Assembly: GCA_007571225.1 (NCBI GenBank) | Contig: RKRU01000187.1 | Location: forward strand, 1 to 6,313 | Source: Nitrosopumilaceae archaeon | GTDB lineage: Archaea > Thermoproteota > Nitrososphaeria > Nitrososphaerales > Nitrosopumilaceae | Length of the DNA: 6,313 bases | Direction of reading: 5' to 3' | Shown here: piece by piece, positions 1-5,099 of the stretch | How the letters are laid out: each line of letters begins with the position of its first letter | How positions within the stretch are numbered: the stretch's first letter is position 1 | Notes under the pieces: model-generated | What the model saw: the letters and a program-made list of their open reading frames with translations, nothing else | What the model was told of the DNA's origin: nothing | Databases searched by the model: none | Program-made: the position numbers and the translations under genes

Positions 1-158
1 CTTCTGAGAATTTGATGGTGTGAAGGTGGCGTGGTATGATATGAATGGGGGTTCTATCCAAAATATGGCAGCTGGCTGGTCTCAGACAAGCACTGACCAG
101 GCTCAGACAATATCACTTCTCATGCCATACCCCCTTTACACCATCAAATTCTCAGAAG
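1..158. repeat. Imperfect long inverted repeat, MITE-like or structured-RNA element
   Basis: The first 21 bases are the exact reverse complement of 138-158. The match extends inwards so that 1-38 pairs with 121-158 with only five non-Watson-Crick positions. Three of these (22/137, 31/128 and 35/124) are G-T pairs on the plus strand, so a plus-strand RNA would pair at 36 of 38 positions. The inner 82 bases hold two copies of CTCAGACAA (81-89 and 102-110) and a small inner hairpin (CTGGT 76-80 with ACCAG 96-100). There is no open reading frame worth reporting. A short non-coding element with terminal inverted repeats fits a MITE; a processed hairpin RNA or attenuator is the alternative. The repeat begins at the first base of the window, so the left arm may continue upstream and a target-site duplication cannot be tested. 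Confidence 0.7.
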
Positions 159-210
159 AATTGGTTTATCATACAGCTTTGAACTTTTGTATGTAATTCC
201 CCAGCCTCGT

Positions 211-221
211 CTAATAAACTA
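211..221 (+). promoter_or_regulatory. Possible TATA box for the HD-domain nuclease gene
   Basis: An AT-rich stretch (CTAATAAACTA) centred about 34 bp before the GTG start at 250 would place transcription initiation roughly 5-10 nt ahead of the coding region, as is common for archaeal genes with short or absent leaders. A second AT-rich stretch lies at 188-198. No Shine-Dalgarno sequence is visible before 250. Confidence 0.4.
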
Positions 222-249
222 CTTATGAGCGCCATCACAGATCAGCTCT

Positions 250-1188
250 GTGAAGAGCCTCTTTGTGGCCGACATAGAGTCGGGTGTGGAAGTTGATACG
301 TACTTTATGATCGTCTCCAAAAAGACGCCGCGTTCCTACAACAACAAACCCGGATGCTGGTTCAGTCTGGAGGTCTCTGACAAGACCGGTCGAATAAAAG
401 TAGTCTTCTGGGGTGACAGCGACGAGAGTACAAGAGCCCTGCACTCCTCACTCCGGGAACAGGATGTGGTACGGATCAGGGGAACGGCCAGTCTGTACCA
501 TGATATACTACAGATCTCGGTAAACCCCGGGGTGGGAGCCCTTGAGCCGTGTACCACATACGACAAGGAGGATATAATGCCTGCAACGGATCTTGACATT
601 GGGGAGCTGAGGTCTAATCTGTTTGAAGAGATTATGGGGATACAGAACGGGCCCCTGAGGAGTCTGCTTGAATCAATATTTGAGGACAAGGAGGTACTGG
701 AGCGTTACACTACATGGCCTGCAGCTAGGAGATACCATCACGCGTATACGGGTGGCCTGATCGAGCATTCCCTTAATCTAGTGCGTCTTGCCCGCACCGA
801 GGCCAAACACTATGAACCACATCTGGACACTGATATGTTGACTGCCGGCTGCCTGCTACATGATATTGGAAAGATATACGAGTACGAGGTGGGGATTGGA
901 ATAACATACTCTGCCACCGGAAACTACCTAGGGCACATAACGACTGGGGCCATGTTAGTACGACAGCACATAGAGAAACTGAGGCAGTCGCATCCAGATG
1001 CCATAGATGTCGACACAGAACAGCACATACTCCACATAATACTGAGCCATCATGGCATCTTGGAGCACGGCTCGCCTGTGGAACCTCAGACCCCAGAGGC
1101 CGTCTTGGTACACCATGTGGATGCATGCGATGCTCAGACCAAGCACGTACTGCAAGATAAGATCGCCTCGCAAAACCCCTCCTCCTGA
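250..1188 (+). CDS. OB-fold/HD-domain 3'-5' exoribonuclease, YhaM type
   Basis: This 312-residue protein combines an N-terminal OB-fold (about residues 1-100, with an FSLEVSDKTGRIKVVFWG strand pattern typical of tRNA-anti type nucleic-acid binding) with a C-terminal HD metal-dependent phosphohydrolase domain (about 150-305). HD-domain ligands can be read directly: H164 in YHHAYTGGLIEH, H173, the H204-D205 pair in LLHDIGK, H229 in GHI, the H267-H268 pair in SHHG and D291. The order and spacing, including SHHGILEHGSP, match the YhaM/CBF1 family, which degrades RNA or single-stranded DNA from the 3' end; the activity here is inferred. The length matches the family. The start is the GTG at 250; the frame is open back to a stop at 226-228 with no ATG. 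A one-base change near 228 would join the frame to ATG 225 and give a natural-looking N-terminus, so a start-region indel is possible. It appears to be transcribed alone. Confidence 0.83.
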   Translation: MKSLFVADIESGVEVDTYFMIVSKKTPRSYNNKPGCWFSLEVSDKTGRIKVVFWGDSDESTRALHSSLREQDVVRIRGTASLYHDILQISVNPGVGALEPCTTYDKEDIMPATDLDIGELRSNLFEEIMGIQNGPLRSLLESIFEDKEVLERYTTWPAARRYHHAYTGGLIEHSLNLVRLARTEAKHYEPHLDTDMLTAGCLLHDIGKIYEYEVGIGITYSATGNYLGHITTGAMLVRQHIEKLRQSHPDAIDVDTEQHILHIILSHHGILEHGSPVEPQTPEAVLVHHVDACDAQTKHVLQDKIASQNPSS

Positions 1189-1311
1189 TAGTAGGGTCAA
1201 GATTCTTCTCCTGGTGGAACTTTTCCATACGTGACGTTTGTCATAGTAGGTGTGTTGCTGTCTTGTCTGCTGAGGCAGGCGGCGCCGGCAAAAGATTACG
1301 GCGAGACGAAT

Positions 1312-1354
1312 AACCGGTACTGCAATGGAGACGTACTGCAATGGAGAACCGGTA
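1312..1354. repeat. Tandem 16-bp duplication bracketed by AACCGGTA
   Basis: GTACTGCAATGGAGA plus one base occurs twice head to tail (1317-1332 and 1333-1348, 15 of 16 identical). The pair is bracketed by identical 8-bp copies of AACCGGTA (1312-1319 and 1347-1354), 35 bp apart, each containing the palindrome ACCGGT. The array ends 4 bp before a TATA-like box, a usual place for archaeal activator sites or the BRE. It could be an operator array or simply a chance local duplication. Confidence 0.6.
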
Positions 1355-1357
1355 TCG

Positions 1358-1364
1358 TAATATA
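1358..1364 (+). promoter_or_regulatory. TATA box for the 1388-2367 transcription unit
   Basis: TAATATA is centred 27 bp before the ATG at 1388, the expected spacing for a leaderless archaeal transcript. The tandem duplication lies immediately upstream. The rest of the 199-bp intergenic stretch (1189-1387) holds no convincing gene; a GC-rich palindromic patch near 1278-1290 is the only other structure I noticed. Confidence 0.6.
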
Positions 1365-1387
1365 GCAAATCCGATGATCCATTCTAC

Positions 1388-1708
1388 ATGAATCCCGGTA
1401 TAGGACTGATCAAGCGTAGGTTAGAGAAGGAGAACCAGGCAGTTGCACTGGCAACATCGCACATACTAAAAGAGTATGGCGGCGGTGACGGCAGTGCAGG
1501 GTTGACGGCCGACTCGGTGAGCGTACTGGAGACCAAGTATGACACGGATTCTGGGGACTGGTATGTGGCGCTGGGATGGAAGGATGGCAATTACAGTGGC
1601 AATGACAATGACGACAATGACAATGACGATAATGACGACAATGAAAGAAGGGTAGTAGTGCAGATGGACTCCATACTAGGTACGGTGACCGGCGTCAGGG
1701 AGTTATAA
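1388..1708 (+). CDS. Small protein of unknown function with Asn/Asp repeat, possibly PepSY-like
   Basis: This 106-residue soluble protein is not one I recognise by name. It has an amphipathic helix-like N-terminus (residues 5-30), a short Gly-rich turn (31-36), then a beta-type segment (DSVSVLETKYDTDSGDWYVALGWKDG, 42-67) and a closing strand ending VQMDSILGTVTGVREL. A tryptophan-containing strand followed by a V-x-(V/M)-D-x-x-x-G-x-V ending resembles PepSY-like small domains, but this is only a pattern resemblance. Residues 71-85 are almost pure Asn/Asp, encoded by a visible DNA tandem repeat, and sit between the two strands like an expanded loop. ATG 1388 lies 24-30 bp after a TATA box. The stop is 5 bp before the SDR start, so the two genes are likely cotranscribed. 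The name stays hypothetical; being a real gene is supported by promoter placement and operon context. Confidence 0.7.
   Translation: MNPGIGLIKRRLEKENQAVALATSHILKEYGGGDGSAGLTADSVSVLETKYDTDSGDWYVALGWKDGNYSGNDNDDNDNDDNDDNERRVVVQMDSILGTVTGVREL
1601..1644 (+). repeat. Tandem AATGAC-type microsatellite within a coding region
   Basis: A 15-bp unit, AATGACAATGACGAC, is repeated at 1616-1630 with one change, followed by a 9-bp partial unit (1631-1639) and AATGA (1640-1644). It is in frame and encodes the Asn/Asp loop of the small protein. The internal units are multiples of three bases, so expansion or contraction preserves the frame. Confidence 0.9.
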
Positions 1709-1713
1709 TTACA

Positions 1714-2367
1714 ATGACGAGGGCACTTGTTATGGGCGGTTCTCGAGGGATAGGACGGGCAATAGCAGACGCCCTCTCCAGTACGGGAGCCGACGTATAT
1801 GCAGCATCCCGAAAGGATGTGGATACCTCGGATCCCGACAGCGTGCGCCGGTTTGTAGACCGTCACAACTATGGGCTGGACATCTTGGTCCTCAACACTG
1901 GAGGACCGCCACCAAAGATGTTCCCCGAGGTGACAGAAGACGATTGGCTAAAATACCACCACCAACTCTTTCTGGGATTCTGTACAATACTCAAAAACAT
2001 TCACCTAAATGACGGGGGGTATGTATTTCTGATAAGCTCCAGCGTGATCCGCGAGCCCGATCCCCGGCTTGTAATGTCAGCAGCATACAGGGCCGCGTTT
2101 GCAGAGGTGCTCAAGGTGCAGAGCATGACTGAGTATGCTAGGCGCAACATCAGCTGCATTACCATAGCCCCGGGACCGATCAACACTGACAGGACGCGCG
2201 AGCTTGTCGACAACATAGAGGAGTTTCAGAAGCGACTGCCGATGGGGAGGCTGGGCGAGCCCGAGGAGATAGGCAGATTCGTTACCGCAGTCGTGGAGCG
2301 CCAGATAAAATACCTCTCTGGAGTCGTGATCAACTTTGACGGCGCGGGTTCCCGGCATGTCTTTTGA
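1714..2367 (+). CDS. SDR-family oxidoreductase-like protein with Ser/Arg in place of Tyr/Lys
   Basis: This 217-residue Rossmann-fold protein belongs to the short-chain dehydrogenase/reductase superfamily, close to 3-oxoacyl-ACP reductase-like members. It has the glycine-rich nucleotide motif GGSRGIG (8-14), NTGG (61-64) at the usual NAG position, a serine run SSS (108-110) ending strand 5, and the PG motif with T158-D159-R160 (APGPINTDR). The usual YxxxK catalytic pair reads SxxxR (S122, R126 in LVMSAAYRAAF). A branch of SDR proteins with LVxSNxxRAA at this site is known and is described as lacking a perfect catalytic tetrad, so this looks like a family trait, not decay. Cofactor binding is probable; substrate and even reductase activity are uncertain. 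ATG 1714 begins 5 bp after the upstream stop, and the stop sits 8 bp before the edge of a minus-strand tRNA. Confidence 0.85.
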   Translation: MTRALVMGGSRGIGRAIADALSSTGADVYAASRKDVDTSDPDSVRRFVDRHNYGLDILVLNTGGPPPKMFPEVTEDDWLKYHHQLFLGFCTILKNIHLNDGGYVFLISSSVIREPDPRLVMSAAYRAAFAEVLKVQSMTEYARRNISCITIAPGPINTDRTRELVDNIEEFQKRLPMGRLGEPEEIGRFVTAVVERQIKYLSGVVINFDGAGSRHVF

Positions 2368-2374
2368 TGTCTAA

Positions 2375-2449
2375 AGGACTCGGAGGGCTTCGATCCCTCG
2401 ACCTGGCGGTCCGAAGCCGCCCGCACTATCCGGACTGTGCTACGAGTCC
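2375..2449 (-). tRNA. tRNA-Arg, anticodon UCG
   Basis: Read on the minus strand, a full cloverleaf forms. The acceptor is GGACTCG/CGAGTCC (7 of 7 pairs), followed by U8-A9. The D arm is GCAC/GTGC with loop AGTCCGGATA (A14, G18-G19, A21), and position 26 is G. The anticodon stem GGCGG/CCGCC carries loop CTTCGGA, giving anticodon TCG, which reads CGA arginine codons. The variable loop has five bases (AGGTC). The T arm is GAGGG/CCCTC with loop ATCGAAG. There is no intron and no encoded CCA. The discriminator base would be U, which is unusual, and T-loop position 54 is A instead of T. Every stem is perfectly paired, which argues against a pseudogene. The gene faces the SDR gene 3' end to 3' end and is head to head with the aminotransferase. 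Confidence 0.93.
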
Positions 2450-2468
2450 AAAAGAACAAAGTTTTTAC

Positions 2469-3686
2469 ATGTGTAAATACCTGCCTAACTCCTTGAAGAT
2501 CTCAAAGAGGGTGGCAGGTGTAGAGTATGCCATCCGGGACATAGTGCTCGCAGCCCGCAAGGTGCAGCAGAGCGGCATGAAGATAGAGTATCTCAACATA
2601 GGCGACCCCGTACAGTTTGGATTTCAGCCGCCTGAGAATGTCGTGCAGGCACTGATTCACTCCCTGAAGAACGGTGGAAACTACTACGCACCCTCAGAAG
2701 GACTGCCAGAACTGCGCGAGGCCATCGCGGCAAAGGAGGCTGCAAAGGGGCTCAGCGTGGATGCCGAAGACGTAATGGTTACAAACGGCGTCTCTGAGGC
2801 TCTAGACATGATAATCTCATCTGTGGTGGAGGACGGTGACGAGGTCCTGCTGCCGGGGCCCTACTATCCGCCATACGCCTCGTATGTGCGCCTCCGGGGC
2901 GGGGTTCCAGTAGAGTTTGCAATGGATATGGAGAGGTCTGCTCCCGACATCGACGACCTCGTATCAAAGATTACCCCGCGTACGGTGGCCATATGCATAA
3001 TCAGCCCCAACAATCCCAGCGGTGTTGTATTTGACAAGAAGAGTCTTGCGGATCTGGTCACGATCGCCTCTGAGCGTAACCTGTATCTTATATGTGATGA
3101 AATATATGATGGAATCACATTCGACGACGAGTTTGTAGGGGTGGGTTCGGTGGCAAGCTCGGCGCCGGTCATCGTACTGAACGGTTTTTCAAAGGTCCAC
3201 CTGATGTCGGGCTGGAGGATAGGATACATTGCATTTAACGGTGCGTCGCCGCAGCTGCAGAACATACGCGAGAACCTGCCGAAACTGGCCCGGGTCAGGA
3301 TTGCGACCAGCCTTCCCATGCAGTATGCTGCACTAGAGTCGCTCCGCGGGCCGCAGGAGTACATATCTGAGTTTGTCGCCAAGATCCGCCGCAGGCGTGA
3401 CTATGTCACCGCGCGGCTCAACGAGATCCCGGGACTCTCCTGTGCCATGCCGAGGGGGGCATTCTACGCGTTTCCCAGAATCGAGGACTGCAAGAGACGG
3501 TTTGGCGGTGACAGACAGTTTGTCATGTCGCTGCTTGAGTCAGAAGGCGTGCTGACCGTACACGGATCGGGGTTCGGGGAGAGGTACGGCTCTGGACACT
3601 TCCGGGTGGTGTACCTGCCTGACATGAGTACGCTGGAGTCTGCCATGTCCAAGATTGAGAAATTCCTACTCAATAACTCCAAGTAG
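2469..3686 (+). CDS. PLP-dependent aminotransferase, class I/II, alanine-aminotransferase-like
   Basis: This 405-residue fold-type I aminotransferase probably moves an amino group between alanine (or aspartate) and 2-oxoglutarate in the cytoplasm. The N-terminal part YLNIGDPVQFGFQPPENV with NYYAPSEGLPELREAIA (71-86) resembles archaeal alanine aminotransferases. Key sites are visible: NGVSEALDM (106-114) at the cofactor phosphate, Y133, NNPSG (181-185), D210 with Y213 (CDEIYDG), the PLP lysine K242 in SKVHLMSGWRIGY, and R379 (HFRVVY) for the substrate carboxylate. The frame is open back to TTG 2364/ATG 2367, which would add 35 residues, but those codons run antisense through the tRNA-Arg, so I choose ATG 2469. 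No good plus-strand TATA box precedes it; the gene may be read through from the SDR promoter, producing RNA antisense to the tRNA. Its last 17 bp overlap the convergent PPOX gene. The substrate assignment is tentative. Confidence 0.9.
   Translation: MCKYLPNSLKISKRVAGVEYAIRDIVLAARKVQQSGMKIEYLNIGDPVQFGFQPPENVVQALIHSLKNGGNYYAPSEGLPELREAIAAKEAAKGLSVDAEDVMVTNGVSEALDMIISSVVEDGDEVLLPGPYYPPYASYVRLRGGVPVEFAMDMERSAPDIDDLVSKITPRTVAICIISPNNPSGVVFDKKSLADLVTIASERNLYLICDEIYDGITFDDEFVGVGSVASSAPVIVLNGFSKVHLMSGWRIGYIAFNGASPQLQNIRENLPKLARVRIATSLPMQYAALESLRGPQEYISEFVAKIRRRRDYVTARLNEIPGLSCAMPRGAFYAFPRIEDCKRRFGGDRQFVMSLLESEGVLTVHGSGFGERYGSGHFRVVYLPDMSTLESAMSKIEKFLLNNSK
2472..2479 (-). promoter_or_regulatory. Probable TATA box of the tRNA-Arg gene, inside the aminotransferase coding region
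   Basis: On the minus strand TATTTACA lies 23-30 bp before the mature tRNA 5' end at 2449, where an archaeal TATA box is expected. The same bases encode codons 2 to 4 of the aminotransferase, so the two genes share DNA at their 5' ends. The box is a match by position and composition only. Confidence 0.5.
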
Positions 3687-4122
3687 AGATACTCTCTGGC
3701 GTTATCCTGATTATACAGTCCGTATCGGCAAGCAGTTGTGCAGCTGCCGACTCTTCGATACTGTCATAGTATCTTAGCAGTATCTTGGTTGCAATTTCGG
3801 TTATGTCGTCGTATAAAAGGTCTGCCTTGCCGTATCCGGCCACGCCGTATATGTCCGGTGAATGCACGCCCACATCCACGCAGAAACTTGCGCGTCCCAT
3901 CTCTGCCACATTTCTTGCTTTTTTGGTGTGTTTGTTGGTTCCTATGTAAAAGGCGCCGTCCTCGTAGGTGTACCATACGGGTACTACATGGGGCGTCATT
4001 ATGGTGTTTTTTTTGCCGTCGCCGTTGTTGTTGTTGCCGCTGCCGCTGCCGCTGCCGCCAACAGAGACAGTGCCCAGACGGAGTATCTTCTGGGATTTGA
4101 GGAACGCATCTGTGGACTGCAT
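3670..4122 (-). CDS. PPOX-type split-barrel protein, possibly F420- or FMN-dependent
   Basis: This 150-residue protein has the flavin/deazaflavin-binding split beta-barrel of the pyridoxamine-phosphate-oxidase-like family. Diagnostic stretches are ILRLGTVS (13-20), TPHVVPVWYTYEDGAFYIGT (43-62), KHTKKARNVAEMGRASFCVDV (64-84), which would contact the cofactor phosphate and barrel core, and GVAGYGKADLL (93-103). Related proteins include FMN-dependent oxidases and F420-dependent reductases. The F420H2:NADP oxidoreductase at the head of this cluster favours F420, but this is inference. Residues about 22-42 form an extra GSGSGSGNNNNGDGKKN loop between the first two strands, where relatives normally have a tight turn; it is encoded by trinucleotide repeats. 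ATG 4122 starts 3 bp after the membrane-protein stop, as the last gene of the unit. The 3' end overlaps the aminotransferase by 17 bp. Confidence 0.82.
   Translation of the reverse strand: MQSTDAFLKSQKILRLGTVSVGGSGSGSGNNNNGDGKKNTIMTPHVVPVWYTYEDGAFYIGTNKHTKKARNVAEMGRASFCVDVGVHSPDIYGVAGYGKADLLYDDITEIATKILLRYYDSIEESAAAQLLADTDCIIRITPESISTWSY
4024..4059 (-). repeat. Trinucleotide/hexanucleotide repeat tract in the PPOX gene
   Basis: On the plus strand this is GTT repeated four times and then GCC-GCT type units in tandem. On the coding strand it reads GGC-AGC units followed by AAC units, giving Gly-Ser and Asn runs. All units are multiples of three, so length changes stay in frame. It lies in a loop position between the first two beta strands. 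Confidence 0.85.
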
Positions 4123-4125
4123 GAT

Positions 4126-4362
4126 CTAGTATTTTACTGGCTTCTTCTTAAATCCAAGCGCAATCATCGTACTGCCAAACACAATCATTCCTACTGAGAC
4201 CTTTTCATGCGTCAGGTGTTCGTTGACAAGAAAATCCGCCATGAACTCGGGGCCCCATATCAGCAGCTGTTGCACAAGTACAATTCCGGCCATAACCACA
4301 AAGAGTGTGCCGATCGCAGTAAACCAATTTCTGCCTCTGCGGTAGTATTCGTTGCTGCCCAT
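4126..4362 (-). CDS. Small two-helix membrane protein of unknown function
   Basis: This 78-residue protein is one I do not recognise by family. It has a short charged N-terminus (EYYRRGRNW), a hydrophobic helix at about 13-36 (FTAIGTLFVVMAGIVLVQQLLIW), a short loop (GPEFMADFLVNEHLTHEK, 37-54) and a second helix at about 55-71 (VSVGMIVFGSTMIALGF), ending in a basic tail KKKPVKY. The positive residues at both ends predict both termini in the cytoplasm and the loop, with two His and several acidic residues, outside. ATG 4362 lies 14 bp after the stop of the F420H2:NADP oxidoreductase, and its own stop is 3 bp before the PPOX start, so it is the middle gene of a likely three-gene transcript. It may be only a passenger; a role in anchoring a redox partner is a guess. 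Confidence 0.75.
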   Translation of the reverse strand: MGSNEYYRRGRNWFTAIGTLFVVMAGIVLVQQLLIWGPEFMADFLVNEHLTHEKVSVGMIVFGSTMIALGFKKKPVKY

Positions 4363-4376
4363 GATTGTGATGACGG

Positions 4377-5072
4377 CTATACCAGCTTTATGCCTGGGTT
4401 TCTCATCTTGTTTTTTATCATTGCATTTAACAGCAGCGGTGTGGCAATCTCTGCCATATATGCAAGCCTGCCCGATCCTAGTAGTATGGGTCTGAGTCCC
4501 TTTATCTCAGTTATGAGTCCAGTGACAGTTCTTACGGCACCGTCATCGTCTCCGCATACAAAGATGTCGTAATCCAACTGTATGTTGGGGTTTACCAGCT
4601 TCTTTTCGGATATTACGTGAAACGCAGAGACCAGCTTGTCGGGGCTGTTCATATGTGCTGCCACCATCTCATGCGAGGTCTTTTTGTCCTTGTCCATAAA
4701 CGGGATGAACTCAAATCCTGCATCGGTCTTTGTCATGGGGACTATGGGGGATATCACCGTACAGTCGTCGCTTATGTGGGGAAGTATGGCGGGGCAGACT
4801 GCGTCTATGTTCTGGTATGGTATGGATAGTACCAGTACGTCGCTCTCCTTGGCGACTGTCAGGTTGTCGCCGCCTGTGATTCTTAGGTTGTTGCTGTTGT
4901 CGCCGCCAAATAATTCCTCTGCCTCCTTTTTGTACAGCTGGGCCGCTTCTGCCGCCCTTGTCGCATCCCTAGAACCTATCATAATGTGATTGTTATTACT
5001 AGCTGCCCACCTGAGGGCAAACCCCTTGCCCATGCCGCCGGTGCCGCCTACAATACCTATCTTCAATGGCAT
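4377..5072 (-). CDS. npdG: F420H2:NADP+ oxidoreductase
   Basis: This 231-residue enzyme transfers hydride between reduced coenzyme F420 and NADP+. The N-terminal Rossmann domain begins at once with KIGIVGGTGGMGKG (4-17), and GSRD (33-36) marks an NADP-type phosphate pocket after strand 2. SDVLVLSIPYQ (77-87) and an AFHVISEKKLVNP stretch (150-162) match the family. The second half, DYDIFVCGDDDGAVRTVTGLITEIKGLRP (167-195), and the helical end EIATPLLLNAMIKNKM closely follow archaeal Fno proteins, and the length is about right. Two GGDN tetrapeptides flank a short Asn-rich stretch (56-70), apparently a small duplication, and SNNN (25-28) is another Asn run. ATG 5072 is the only start keeping the Gly motif. 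It heads the minus-strand cluster with the small membrane protein and the PPOX-type protein. Confidence 0.92.
   Translation of the reverse strand: MPLKIGIVGGTGGMGKGFALRWAASNNNHIMIGSRDATRAAEAAQLYKKEAEELFGGDNSNNLRITGGDNLTVAKESDVLVLSIPYQNIDAVCPAILPHISDDCTVISPIVPMTKTDAGFEFIPFMDKDKKTSHEMVAAHMNSPDKLVSAFHVISEKKLVNPNIQLDYDIFVCGDDDGAVRTVTGLITEIKGLRPILLGSGRLAYMAEIATPLLLNAMIKNKMRNPGIKLV
4861..4907 (-). repeat. Direct repeat encoding two GGDN motifs in the F420H2:NADP oxidoreductase
   Basis: GTTGTCGCCGCC occurs at 4863-4874 and again at 4896-4907 (plus strand), with GTTGTTGCT-like triplets between. On the coding strand this gives GGDN-SNN-LRIT-GGDN. The second GGDN, followed by LTVAKESDV, matches the position of the family's usual sequence, so the first copy looks like an in-frame addition. 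Confidence 0.6.
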
Positions 5073-5083
5073 AGCACTAATGT

Positions 5084-5099
5084 ACTTATTATTATCTCT
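5084..5099. promoter_or_regulatory. Shared AT-rich promoter region between divergent genes
   Basis: The 44 bp between the oxidoreductase start (5072, minus) and the phosphatase start (5117, plus) contain one AT-rich block, ACTTATTATTATCTCT. Its centre lies about 26 bp before 5117, good for a leaderless plus-strand transcript. On the minus strand the same block reads AGATAATAATAAGT but lies only about 17-21 bp from 5072, somewhat close. One block may serve both directions. Confidence 0.5.

Noticed and set aside
773..1228. Minus-strand open frame of 151 codons
   Set aside because: It lies opposite the HD domain coding region, is rich in Arg, Cys and His as expected of an antisense shadow, and has no family resemblance.
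1278..1290. GC-rich palindromic patch as a rho-independent terminator of the nuclease gene
   Set aside because: It is short, is not followed by a T run, and archaeal termination usually relies on T-rich tracts instead.
955..1368. Minus-strand open frame of 137 codons across the end of the nuclease gene and the intergenic stretch
   Set aside because: It lies mostly opposite a well-supported gene, its translation has no recognisable domain, and it has no convincing start context.
1601..1644. Repeated units considered as a CRISPR-like array
   Set aside because: The units are 9-15 bp with no spacers and are in frame inside a gene; they form a coding microsatellite.
2364..2468. N-terminal 35-residue extension of the aminotransferase from TTG 2364 or ATG 2367
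   Set aside because: These codons run antisense through a perfect tRNA-Arg, and the translated stretch does not resemble the N-terminus of any aminotransferase; ATG 2469 gives a normal length.
3862..4197. Plus-strand frame with a Val/Ala-rich hydrophobic run that looks like a membrane segment
   Set aside because: The run is produced by reading the GTT/GCC repeat of the PPOX gene in the opposite direction; the minus-strand protein has clear family motifs.
4207..4572. Plus-strand frame of 121 codons with hydrophobic stretches
   Set aside because: It lies opposite the small membrane protein and the end of the F420H2:NADP oxidoreductase, and has no coherent domain.
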